Source: Adiantum capillus-veneris
Taxonomy: Eukaryota; Streptophyta; Polypodiopsida; Polypodiales; Pteridaceae
Assembly (NCBI GenBank): GCA_014529385.2
Contig: CM043959.1
Location: 47,067,428-47,129,427 of the forward strand
Direction: 5' to 3'
DNA length: 62,000 bases
Under the pieces are notes generated by a model. It did not search any database. It had not been told where the DNA came from and worked only from the letters and a program-made list of their open reading frames with translations. Both the position numbers and the translations under genes were made by a program. Below, in pieces: positions 48,372-59,405 of this stretch (position 1 is its first letter; each line of letters begins with the position of its first letter).

Positions 48372-48522
48372 GTCCTCTACAATGAGTAGCATGCAGACCC
48401 TCACTCTCTCACTCACTCATGATGGTGGCTAATGATCATAGCCCAACTGCCAACAAACTGACCGCCACATATCACTATACCCCCTACTGGTGATGCTTCG
48501 TCTCTACCCACCCAATACTGCA

Positions 48523-48565
<43 letters not shown>
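48523..48565. repeat. (CT)n microsatellite
   Basis: A CT tract of about 40 bases. Confidence 0.9.
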
Positions 48566-48568
<3 letters not shown>

Positions 48569-48652
48569 TATCTACCAACTCGCCCCTCTTCCTCCCCTGT
48601 CGCAGCTCAACTCTCTCTGTCCTCGTTCTCAAGTCATGCATGCAGGGACAGC

Positions 48653-49012
48653 ATGAACCTCCACCAGGGCGCTCAAAGAAAGAGCAAGGACTGGCGCAAA
48701 ATCGGCTTCAAACTTGAGAAGCTGCTTCCAACACTCAGAGATCTTCACACAGCAACTTCTCATTTATTGTTGAAGGATGATGCAGGGTCTACTCCAAGTA
48801 GGCTTTCTCCCTTCTCTCACGATCATGTGCTCCTGGATGATGCATGGCTTACTCCAAGTAGGCTTTCTCCCTTGTCTTACGATCATGTGCTCCTTTCAAC
48901 AAAATTCAGTCTGGATGATATATTGTCTTTACTAAAATCGACAACTATTGATCGACCAGGTGTCCACATGGAAGTGGATTCGATAGCGACTTCAATCATG
49001 CAGTGGACATAG
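48653..49012 (+). other. Open frame with a 20-residue internal repeat
   Basis: ATG 48653 opens 119 codons. A 60-bp unit is duplicated in frame at 48775-48834 and 48835-48894, encoding STPSRLSPFSHDHVL and LTPSRLSPLSYDHVL. The last residues read MEVDSIATSIMQWT. No family is recognised. It may be a fragment of a decayed gene or retroelement product. Confidence 0.3.
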
Positions 49013-50777
49013 ATCCACAAGGGCTTAACTGGCACATGTTTGGCATTCCTTGTGCAAGAGGAATTGTGGACGCTGAAGGCATGGATTACTCGGGCTGAGT
49101 CTTATCGTTTGAGACTTTACATATTTGGCATGGCACATACAACCGAATTTTGCAATTTGTCAAACAGCATGCAAATAACGATGAATTCTATCCTTTAATG
49201 GTGAACCTGTTAGACGGAGGAACTTCAATGTGAAAGGAATACAATCGTTCAATTGCGCGCCTTCATTGCCTAAGGGTCTTTAATGCCACCAAGGAAGAAT
49301 GTGAAGACCATACTGTGTGCATCTCTTCACCACTTCTACGCACTGCTATACTTCATGGGAGTGCCATTGTGTAAGAGGAGGTGAATTTGCCTCCTCATTC
49401 TCGCCATTTGGATAGGAGGTGGGTTGTCCTGCAGGCTATCAAGTCTTGATGGCGCTACTATGTACAGGCCTGAGTGTCTGAATGCGGATGGTAAACCATC
49501 AGAATATGCACATCATGTTAAGGCAATTTTGCAACAAGCATACCCTTCGATAGGAGCTAGGATCTTGCCAGAAGCCAAGCACAAACAATTGTATTCTTTT
49601 ACAATCGTTGTTTAAGCGTGTCCAAGTATCATAAAAATCATTTTTCTACAATCTCCAACTTCACCCGCGATCCCAAGCTTACCATGACGAGACCCGGCAT
49701 AACAAACCTTAGGCTACGATGAGGCACACCTTCCTTGTACATTGGTAATAGGCCGGTCAATTTTATGTCATTTGTTCATTGTCTTTTACACGTAAAATTA
49801 TGATATGTCTTATATAAATAGCCTTAGTTACCCAAATATGTAGTATTTGAAGGTATTGGGTGCAACTCTGATTGGTAAAGAGGATGAAGATGGTGATCAT
49901 GTCGAGTTAGAGCAGGGTATCCATTGTTGATGTAACCATACACTCACATACACAACGAGCGAGATAACCATGGGCTATCGTGCTTGTGGGGCTTTGCTGG
50001 ATACGTACACCAATTCTTGGGCTCTCTCTCTATCTCTTTCCTTTTTGGTCTATCAACAGATATCTATTGATTGCAATTAGTGATCATTGTTATTAAGTTG
50101 TTACTTTTTAGGCTTTAGAATCTACTACAATATTAATAATCAATTAGATGTCTAAAATCCTTGAGGAAGAGTTATATATATATATATATATAAAATAACA
50201 ACTGATTCCTTCCCACATTGATGTGATAAATTGTTATTATGGCATTCTCTACAATAATTTGCTTCTCATGGGTCCTGTTGGATCTTAGTTTATTTTGATA
50301 CTTTCATGCCCTACATTGTAAATATCGTGAATAATCATAACCTGCTAGGGTCACATTTTCACTCTCAAGATACATCATGCCTTGCTATTCTAGCAATGAT
50401 GACCCTAGGAGAACTCTAACACTTTTCTCTACCCACACCCAAATTGATTGTTACATGGATTATTAAGCAATTATCAAGCATAAACAAGAAAATCCCTCTC
50501 TCATCATTATTTGCAACAGCCATTATCCCCATACTGTAAGTTTATACCCATTAGCAATGATGTAATGTAAAAAGACTTTCACGTTGCTTGCTCTAGAAAT
50601 TGTCTTTATTGTTACATCATATGCCAGTCAACTTATTGTTGCCTATTATTCAATATTGTTCCATTTATTTGCTTTTGTATCACATCTCTACACATGTTTC
50701 TCATAATACTTTGCAAAGAACTATGTTTACTAAAGAATCTTTACCTCTACATCAATATTAAGCCCGCGATTTCCAAC
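49013..50777. other. Unassigned AT-rich region
   Basis: No gene is recognised. A short (TA)n tract lies at about 50174-50191. The right end (just before 50778) may be LTR sequence of the fragment described next. Confidence 0.35.
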
Positions 50778-50778
50778 A

Positions 50779-50790
50779 TCTCCCCCTTAG
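50779..50790 (-). other. Possible polypurine tract and LTR start
   Basis: On the minus strand CTAAGGGGGAGA precedes TGTTGGAAATC, the usual PPT-LTR junction form. Next to it, ACTCTCG and CGAGAGT form a 7-bp hairpin at 50794-50810. Confidence 0.55.
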
Positions 50791-51690
50791 AGAACTCTCG
50801 TCCCGAGAGTAGCATTGTTAGGGCTGGAATTTCCCTGGTTAATGCTTTGGAGGGTGTAGAGCTACGTGCATCTACGAAATCCAAAATGGGTTGCATGAGC
50901 GGTCTTACCGATGAGGCAGTGTCTAACTCAAACAGCCGTGCTTGCTGAATGTAGAAAAAGCTGTGGGTACCAAGTTCGCTTGGCACTTTTGTTGGGGCTT
51001 GAATGATAGATGTATGTACATTGGGGGCATAGATCAAGTAGCTGCCTGATCCATGCCGAGGAACCTGTCTGTTCCGGATGTTTTACCTGTAGCTGCAGTG
51101 ACGATGCAGCTCTCGTCTTCTTGTGTGAGAACCAAGTCGCATTGATCCCCACTGCTTCTTGGAAGCTGATTTGTCTGACTTCGTGCTGATTCCTTCCTAG
51201 ATGGCGACGAAGGTGAGCTTACCTGCTCGATGAAGTAAGGTACGTTGCAAAAGGTACCTTTTAGGCTTATTGAGCACCGGTCCGTCCCTTGACCAAAAAG
51301 ATGAAGCCTAACTGATAACTTCCTTGGCATACAAACCAAGGTTTTCCTGAGACTGCCGGAGGGACAATCCCATTGATACCTTGAAGCTTTGGCATACTTC
51401 AGGACTCGTTTGAACCTGAAAGTTCGGATGTGAGTCTTGCAAACTTGAGGGCAAGACTTGAAGTAGGTAACTCGTAGAGAAGAAGATTGGCCGATCCGCT
51501 TCTGTTCCTTGTTATCTGCTTGAAGCTTGTCGCTTGATTGAGCCTGAGTGCTCACATATATCTGTGTAGTTCTGGAAGAACTTCGACTTGTTCTTAACAA
51601 ATCTGCCTTCGTTGGCCAACGAAAACAAACCTGAGAATCACTCATCTTGGGTCTTCGTGTTTTCCCTTGTTTAGATCCGCTGCGATCTGG
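50791..51690 (-). pseudogene. Gypsy-like element fragment D
   Basis: The minus strand from 51690 to 50791 lies between a leader-like start and the PPT. Just after 51680 the minus-strand text GGATCTAAACAAGGGAAAAC resembles AGATCTAAACTAGGGAAAAA that follows the primer site of the large element (22797-22775), so the two may share ancestry. One open frame (51699-51034) includes SSRTTQIYVSTQAQSSDKLQ but has no recognised domain. No gag, protease or polymerase motif is present. Confidence 0.35.
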
Positions 51691-51727
51691 ATAGGTCAAA
51701 AGCAGGAGACCTGCTTTTGACCTATCC
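51689..51727. repeat. Perfect 18-bp inverted repeat with 3-base loop
   Basis: GGATAGGTCAAAAGCAGG (51689-51706), loop aga, then the exact complement (51710-51727). It stands where a primer site would be expected for fragment D. Confidence 0.9.
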
Positions 51728-52430
51728 TAACATTTATTCATTGAGTGTGGCCTCACGTATTTGACGACCGTTATCCATTGGTCATCCCAATCTTGCAAAC
51801 CGCCTTGTATTCTCCTTCATTGCGTTTAAAATGTTAATGCATTTGCTGTGCAGTTATTAACGTCTTCTTACATTTAACAAGACATTGTTTTTTAGTGCTT
51901 TGTCTTTGAGAAATGCTTTTGCAGGTAACGCAAAGTACAATGCTATCATATCAGCGAATCTTACGGTATGCAATTTCTTAATACATTTTTATAATAGCAA
52001 AATCATTTCAATTACCCCTGGTTAGAAAGCTCTTTCTATGTAATATTAGATGACTAACTTGTGTGTTGATTAACCTTAACAACTCTCATTATCATCTGCA
52101 CATTGTATTAACAAGCTTCATACATGAGCAACACTATTTTCATTCTAGTGATTTGAAATTTATCCTAGCACACTACTTGAGACATTGTCCATTGTTATGA
52201 CAAGGATCTTATGGGTTGAACTGAATTGGAATGGCAAACGTTCTAACACATGTTAGAGCTCCAATGCCTGAATAGGGCAGGACTCTCCACTCCACACCTT
52301 GTTATGGAAACGTATGGTTATTAACGTGTATTAGATGCATACTCCTCATGAGGCAGGACTCTCCGCTTTGCCATAATGTTATGAAAAAATTATGGATGTC
52401 GATACATGTGTACTAGAGTGCATCTACATG
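51728..52430. other. Unassigned region with degenerate repeats
   Basis: No gene. Two related units beginning ggcaggactctcc (about 52278 and 52362) each lead through gttatg and gtattagatgc- or gtactagagtgc-like text, giving a decayed tandem repeat of about 84 bp. Confidence 0.5.
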
Positions 52431-53683
52431 AGCACGAGGACCCATGGGTGCATATGATTGATACACACTTGGGGGTAGGCATGGTAGCCGTGGTGTTATC
52501 AAGAGAAAGATGAGTTAAACTTGGAAAGTTAAAGCTATCATTTGTGGGCTTAGATTGTACTCAGGCCCGTAGCAAAACAACATATGGAGGATCCATCGGG
52601 CTTAGCGAGGGAGTCTCCATTTGTGATAAAGTTGGTTGCTTAGCCTTCCCTATATCCAAGAATCTCATGAGACTCGTTGAAAGCATGTGGATCCCTCTGT
52701 TCTACCTCTCCAACTCAAAAGCCCTATCCTCTACGCTAGTAGCACCCGATGTGGATTGCAGGACATCTAACCAACCTATGTGATAGGTGTGACATGTGTA
52801 AGGTCATTTAAAGTCTTCGTTTGTAGTTCATACTCCCAATTTTTATTTAGAACCGTTCCATCTAGGATTGAGGTGCTAGAGGTGTCCATTGAACTAGATG
52901 CAATGTGGATCTCTATGGTTTTACCTTTAGTGGTTGCTAATTTAGGAGCACTCGATTGTTCGACTAACATTGAGGTTGCATAGGGGCCTTCGCCTTTAGC
53001 TGTCTCCGTTGCTTTGCCTTGCATAAACTTTCGATTTTCTTTTCCCTAGCTGCAAGGATATATCGCTCAACCTCTTGCATTTCGGCAAAGCTTCTATCAT
53101 CAGGTAATATAACCTCGGAGGGGAATAGCTCTGAAGAATCAGGGAGTGCAATGAATGGAGTATTCACATACACACTTTCCATGAGCATGGGGTCTACATT
53201 GGTCATGAATAGTGAATTTACTTTCCCACTCCCTTCATTTACATCGTTAGCTCCATGTTCGGAGTGAGTGGCTCTACTAAAAGTCTCTTTCAAGCGGCTT
53301 GAACTATCGGGATTGAGCGTCGGATAACCTTCCATGAAGTTGTAGTCAGAGGAAGAGTCATTAAATGCAATATATGGGTCCTTAGTGGTACTATCTTGGT
53401 TCCCATTGAGAGCCTAGAGCATAATGTGGAGGAATAATGGGTGTCTTCGTAAACTAAGACACTCTCTATATGATCGTCCTCTAGCACACAACCAGGGCAT
53501 AGGTGCATGTGACCTCAACACCCTAGAAGTGTTGGTGAGTGCTTGTGAAGGCTGCTCACCTAGTTTCTTAAGTGTTTTGCAACCTAAATTTACTCTCAAT
53601 TTTTTGTATTTTTGTTCTTTTTTTTTAAGCAAGCCACGGAATATGACATGTGATAGCTCAAAACAAGCGTCTTGGTTAGACAT
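52431..53683 (-). pseudogene. Gag of element C, upstream part
   Basis: Minus-strand sequence starts near 53508 (MHLCPGCVLEDDHIESVLVY) and runs to 52431. It parallels element B 41039-39790 almost block by block, including IASSSMDTSSTSILDGTVLN at 52940-52870. Small deletions (for example the part matching B 39810-39890) and frameshifts are present. Confidence 0.65.
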
Positions 53684-54240
53684 GCCGTGCTTTACAGCCC
53701 CCGATTCGGTTACTTAAGGCCCTCAAAATCCTAAAAACAGTCTTTTTCTAGTCAAGAAGAAGATTAAAATTAATAAATCCAAGGGTGTAAGTATGAAGGG
53801 AAGGGTTGAGGACTTAAAGGACTTATCCCACATGCCGTCCCTTCCTCTTGAGGGGATAGTCTATATATATATATATAATAGTGTCTATAATATATTATAA
53901 GACTGATAACTGAGGCCTGGGCTTGGGCTTAGACTTGAATCCCAATCTCTTCCTTTAAATATAAGCTCTTTTTTTTTGTTTTCTTTTCGAGTGATTTTCT
54001 TCTTTTTTTTTTTTTTTTTTTTAAATTCTACTTCTTTTTCAAAAAATCTTTTTGTGGATAAGGTTGTGCTAAGTGGACGTCGAGCTCACGCGCACAATCT
54101 GTCTAACATGCGCAGCTGCACCTTGCAGCTCTGTCATAGCTAGCTACACTGCACACTGCAACACTAATTAACACGCCTAGCAGAACTAATTAACATTGCA
54201 CACTGCAACACTAACAAAACTAACAACCTGCTCAACATTG
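53684..54240 (-). other. Leader of element C, truncated
   Basis: It matches the element B leader (tcacgcgcac, gcaccttgcagctct, aacaaaactaacaacct) and stops at 54240, before any primer site or LTR. The 5' LTR of C is therefore missing. Confidence 0.6.
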
Positions 54241-56286
54241 CTCGAGACATGACACTTCCTTATACTCTGGGTGTCAGCTCTCGTTCACCGCATCTCTCAA
54301 GAAAGATCTGTTACCATATACATGTGGTAGTGATGTCTGTGAACACACTTAGAACCGCCGGGGCATTTTTTCCCTCACTAAGAGGTTTTTTCCACCGTGC
54401 ACGCCCATCACTCTAGGGCTATCTTATCTTTCCATTGCACACTAAGTTATATACTCATTGTTGTGTGCCTTGAGCTTCCTTCGTCTTGTCCAAGCTGTGT
54501 TTTCCTGCAACCCTAATTCCTACTGACATGCAATATTTATGAAGGTCGACACACTTTCACTAAGGACTCATTCAAAGGCTAGAAAAATCTTCAGAGATAA
54601 GCAAGTCTTCCTACCCTTGTCATGAAGGATAGATTTAACATCACCACATCCGAGCGAATATTGAGAGGCATGGAGCAACTCCTATGAGCAAGACTTACTC
54701 CAAAACCTACTCAAATGAAAACATGGCTGCTTCAATTTTTTGTGAAGTATTTGAGATCAACCCCAAATTTTAAATCTTATAATTGAAAGATTCCGATTCA
54801 TGTAGAATTTTTTTCTCAAAATACAGCTTTGACCTTCCTCTTAAGGGGTAAAAACAATTCAAAACGGGCTCCATAAAATCATTTACCCAGGCCCTACCTA
54901 CTAGGTTCTTCAAAGAGGAGATTCATTCGAAGACGTGGCACCCCCTGAGCGAGTTTATGTGATGGTAGGAGAGAGCTTAGTCAAAAGATCGAATGTTGGA
55001 AGATATGCTATCAGCAAGCTCTACGTTTCTTGCATTTTAACCGTAAGTCTTTTGCAGTAGACATTTGGATCATATGACAATGTTTTAGCTGTCTCAAAGG
55101 TCATTTTACAAACAACCTAGACAAAAACGATTTTTAAGTAATCAAGCTGTCTGAAACACGGCTCAACTAATGCCAAAATCCATTCTACCGAAACCCAGTT
55201 TTGACCAAATCAACATGATCTTCTTCACTTCAAATAGAATATACTGCCACATTGTAAGAGAGAATTGAGGAGGCTCTAAGAGTAACTACAAGAAGATAAC
55301 AATCTTTACCCAAAAGACAGAGGAACATTAAGATTAGTGGTAACAAAGGCATTGCCAAAGCACACAAGCAGTCGAAGCTTTTCCAATGTTTCGAACATGA
55401 AAAAGACGTTCGCAGAAACAAGCCTCCACATTAAATATTTTGTGTAGTAGCTTTACATGCAGTTTACTGCTGACTTGTTGGAAGCAATTCTATATTCATA
55501 AAAGATGATTTGACTGCATTAAGCTTTCCTTTGGTAAATGTAGATGGTTCACAATGGAATGTGATAAGCGATATAGGGCCGAAGAATGCACGGTCATTAA
55601 CATTAAAGGCTATGTAAATTCTAAACCGTGCACTGCCATTGAAACTTTATATCAGTTGAAAACGCCGCCAATCTCATTGAGAATAGTTTGATATTCCAGT
55701 TCCTGACATGACAGGATTGCGTAAACTTTCTGCAAACCATGATTTCCACTCCAGACATTGTTCAAAATGGAGCATGCATCTCACTACATAACCTGATCAT
55801 CTCCGTGTGTAGGGGTCACAATGATAGAACCAGATATGGAGCAATGAAGCATACACCAAGAATAATTAGTACAAAAAACCAACCCCTTTTTTGGCTATTT
55901 TAGCCAAGCAGAGAATACTAATACAACAAAGGGAACCCCTTGTGGTGCATTTCGATGGAGTAGGAATTCCAAGCACGAAAGAGCCGACTGTTTTTCTGGT
56001 AATCAAAGCTCGAATGGCCATAGTTGATTAGATAAAAGCATATGAGGAGACCGCGTACCTGTCAACATCGCACATCTCAAAGACACCTGCTTTTGAATCA
56101 TTATGAAATCGGTCTGATGGCCTAAATGGTTGTAGCATGTAGGATGGCATTGCTATCTTCTGGAGGGTGATCACCACTTAGGTCGATTATGATAACAAAA
56201 GGCTAGGGTTAATTTCAAGAATTGCAAGCAAAACCCGCCCAACTATGCAGTTCTCTTAGTACAGGCATCTGTGCTCATTTCTTCCA
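54241..56286. other. Unassigned AT-rich region
   Basis: No repeat family or gene is recognised. If the exon candidate on its right is real, the part near 55900-56286 could be its 3' untranslated region. Confidence 0.3.
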
Positions 56287-56600
56287 ACTCAGAAACTGGC
56301 CAATGGTGCAGCACTGCCATCCATTGACAGCAACCTCTCATTCAACCTTACATTGATTGAGAAAAGCTTAGGTCCAAAACCAAATCTCTGCCTCCTCATG
56401 CAGTTCCCATGGAGCAGCGCTGTATAATATGTCTCCTGGGACACAATGTCCATCTCTGTTGTAGCTTGTAAGGGATCTACACCAAAAGAAACTTGCAGCT
56501 TTAATACAGGACCGCAGAGCACCATTACTTCCCCCGCCCTTTTCACCGCTACCTCCCCCCAAACCAAGAGCCCCCTCAAATTGATCATTTAACCTGTAGG
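56287..56600 (-). other. Candidate terminal exon of a host gene
   Basis: On the minus strand a pyrimidine-rich stretch ends TTTTGCCTACAG at about 56590, a good splice acceptor. It is followed by LNDQFEGALGLGGGSGEKGG. After an apparent one-base frame change near 56510 the reading continues GPVLKLQVSFGVDPLQATTE, then ETYYTALLHGNCMRRQRFGF, and ends LLSMDGSAAPLASF with a stop. Composition is unlike the surrounding transposons. I do not recognise the family. The frame change could be a mutation, an error or a hidden intron. Confidence 0.4.
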
Positions 56601-57239
56601 CAAAATTTCACGATATCAACTGCTCATCATCTTCAACAACAAAGAGAAGCTGAAAATATTTGCACAAACTATGTAAGGCAGGATGCCTTGTAGATGACCT
56701 TTTTGTTCCTAATATTCCTCCTTTTTGATGTCACAAAGCAAGGGCCCACAAAAATATTAAAATACTGATTCTTGAACACAAATCACTCAATCAGAGCCAG
56801 ACACAGAGAAGACTAGCATCAACGCTAGCTTGGGGATCAAAGAATGGGCTCTTCCCCATCCCTGCTCAACACCCCCCCCCCCCCCCCCCCCCCCCCAAAA
56901 CCCCGGGCCTCGAATAAGCTCTGTATAATTTTCATGCCCAAAGTAAACTTTATATATGCCCTTTTTATCAGCCTCGGAGCCTAGCTAATCAAGTTGATGA
57001 TACCCCCTACACCTGATTTTACGTCTGTTATTTTTCATTTGAAAGCAGCCAACCACTTGTCATGATGGTTACACGAAACCTATACACAAAGTTTCACAAT
57101 ATCACCTGCTAATTATCTTCAGCAACAAAGAGAAGCTATGTAATGTGAGACACTCGATGGTCATTCTTCAAAGGGAAGTACCACTAGAGTAGCCATTTGT
57201 GTGACTACCTTTTCCCTCGAGCTATCAAGCCCATAGAAA
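56601..57239. other. Possible intron with internal duplication
   Basis: Sequence at 56590-56655 (caaaatttcacgatatcaac, then caacaaagagaagct) is repeated in diverged form at 57079-57137. A 25-C run lies at 56872-56896. No coding is seen. Confidence 0.45.
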
Positions 57240-57740
57240 CAAGGGAATGGGGAACGGGGAACGGCCATTCCCCGAATCGGACGGGTCCGCAATGGAAGGG
57301 ATGGATGGCTTAAATGGTAGGATTAGAGGGGACGCCGTTCCGAATGGCGTTTGGAATGGACAGCTGTTTGTAACGGGACAGGGAACAGCCAACCTTTTTT
57401 TTTTTGACAAAAAAGGGCAGCACATTTTTTGGGAATATCCTAGCACCCATTTAGGGCCATTTTCATGGGCCATTTTCACCATAGCTTTTGGGCTCCTCTA
57501 GGGCCACTTTCGGAGTCCCCCATAGCTTACAAAAGGAGGGCCTCAAGCTTGGCCTCCTCAACCTTCATTGTTCGAGGCTCAAGCCCCCTCTCTACTCTCA
57601 TAATTCATTGTCTTGGCACTTGGTTGTTAGCTCTATGGGACATTTACACATACTCCAAAGTGTATCCCATTTAAGTATCTCTAGAGGAATCCAACGAGCC
57701 ATGCCCCGTGTCGATCGGATTTCCGGATGATGAGATGTGC
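57240..57740. other. Unassigned region
   Basis: GC-richer start with ggaatggggaacggggaacg and related short repeats, then a T run at about 57392-57402. No gene is seen. Confidence 0.35.
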
Positions 57741-58144
57741 GACAGTTTCACCCAGTTTGGATACCCCTGTTCATTTTCAAGATAAATCAATTTATTGATT
57801 TATTTGTTCGAAAACCTGGTGGACACTCGCCCTACCCAGGTCTAATGAAATTTATAAGGCCTAACCCTCACCTATATAAGGGACCTTCAGCCCAGCGTTT
57901 TCAGTCAAGTAGAGGAAGTGCTTTTAAAAAGCAGAGCTCAGCCAGCGTTTTCAGCTTGCATTTCCCCCAAGCGTTTAGGGGCAGATCAGCCAGCATTCAC
58001 AGATTCCAGCCCTAGCGCCAACAATTGCAGCAGATCAGGCCAATGTTTTCAGTTTTCAGCCCATCGCCGCCGGTGTGGTGTGAGATCTGCGAGCGTTAGT
58101 CCACGACAGATGCGGTCCAGTACTTCGGCAGCCCATTGAGCCCT
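57741..58144 (+). other. Probable LTR promoter and leader remnant
   Basis: It contains an 8-bp-arm palindrome (AAATCAATTTATTGATTT, 57784-57801), a TATA-like box cctatataagg at 57871-57881, and repeated cagcgttttcag motifs (57894, 57942, variants at 57982 and 58041). It precedes a copia pol fragment in the same orientation. Confidence 0.4.
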
Positions 58145-58782
58145 CACCTCGGCCATTCCCTCGCCGTCATCGAGTGCTTCATTGTTGTCCAGCATCGGCA
58201 TCAAGATTTGCAAGTGTTCAAGACTATTCGATCGGACAAAGGTGGGGAGTTTACCTCCAAAGCATTTAGTCAGTTTTGTGTGGACAATGGCATCAAGCAA
58301 GAGCTTGCAAATACCGTATCCCCCTCAAAGAATGGAGTTGTGGAGCAGAAGAGTAGGACAATGGTAGAAATGGCACGGACCATGCTTGAGCATCGAGACT
58401 TGCCAAAGTCTTTATAGGCGGAGGCAGTTGCAACAGAAGTTCATACCATAAACCGATCTTCAACCTCTTCAGTTCTAGGGAAGACCCTGTTCGAAGCTGA
58501 TTTTGGTAAGAAGCCGGACGTCTCCCATTTTCGGATCTTTGGTTTGAGAGCGATGCATATGTCCATGTACAGAAGGAGCAGAGGGGGAAGTTTGACCCCA
58601 AGTCCAGAAGAATATTTTTTTGTCAGCTACAATACTCTTTCTGAGGGATATTTCGACTTTATGATCCAAAGAAGAAGGATGTCACTCAACCATGATATTG
58701 TCTTCGACAAGTTTTTACCTTCAGAGGTGGCTTCCGCTCCCGAGTCTTCCACGACAACCCCTGATTTGCCGATACTTGGAGA
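58145..58782 (+). pseudogene. copia integrase fragment, upstream of a nested element
   Basis: The plus strand encodes TIRSDKGGEFTSKAFSQFCV, with the second catalytic Asp of the integrase core, then NGVVEQKSRTMVEMARTM, with the core Glu in GVVEQ. After a stop it gives AEAVATEVHTINRSSTSS, FEADFGKKPDVSHFRIFG, KEQRGKFDPKS and RLYDPKKKDVT, the copia integrase C-terminal linker. Frameshifts and stops show decay. Gag, protease and the first part of integrase are missing. Confidence 0.85.
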
Positions 58783-59405
58783 TGTCACAAGACGGGCACC
58801 ACGTGCCAATAAAAAAGAACAGCTTGAACAGACTTTTAGCACTTCAATAACAACTGAAACTGAAAGAGAGAGAGAGAGAGACGACACGCGACACGGAGTG
58901 GCAAAATTCCACCCCAGAGAATATTGGCCCCGAACCTGGGCGCCCCTTTCGGTATTTCTTTATATTGCATCAACACAGTACAAGCCGGCACTCCAGACTC
59001 TGCACCTTCTCCAGGAAGCATGCCAGAGAATGAGCCCTAACCTCATATTTAAAGGCACTTGACCTAAAAAGCAATTACACTGAAAAGCCTTCGAACTCAA
59101 AAGCATCTAGTCCAAATGCAAAGCCAAAAAGCTGCCAGTGCAATTTATGGAAATCCGTACAATCCTGCCACGTCAGCACCGCCATTGTGAAAAGCGGAAA
59201 TCCGTACAGTTCTGCCACGTCATCAGCCAACATGATTTTGGAAATATGCCACATCATTCGCCTGCTTCGCAAGTTCTTCTGTGTGTGTGTGTGTGAGTCC
59301 TGCTTTATTTCCTTTATGTCACTTGGGGCCCCATCGAACGGGGTCCCCATAAGTTGGTAGGACTTCTTCTTCTGTTACTTGTTCTTTTTAGGGTCTAGGC
59401 CCCTC
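58783..59405 (-). repeat. 3' LTR of element E
   Basis: It starts tgtcacaagacgggcacc (plus-strand view) and includes a short GA tract (about 58862-58881) and a GT tract (about 59279-59295). It aligns with 60958-61635; most length difference is in these tracts. Confidence 0.8.

Noticed and set aside
51034-51699. A 221-codon minus-strand frame as a real protein
   Set aside because: No domain or family is recognisable and composition is compatible with leader or non-coding DNA; kept only as part of fragment D.
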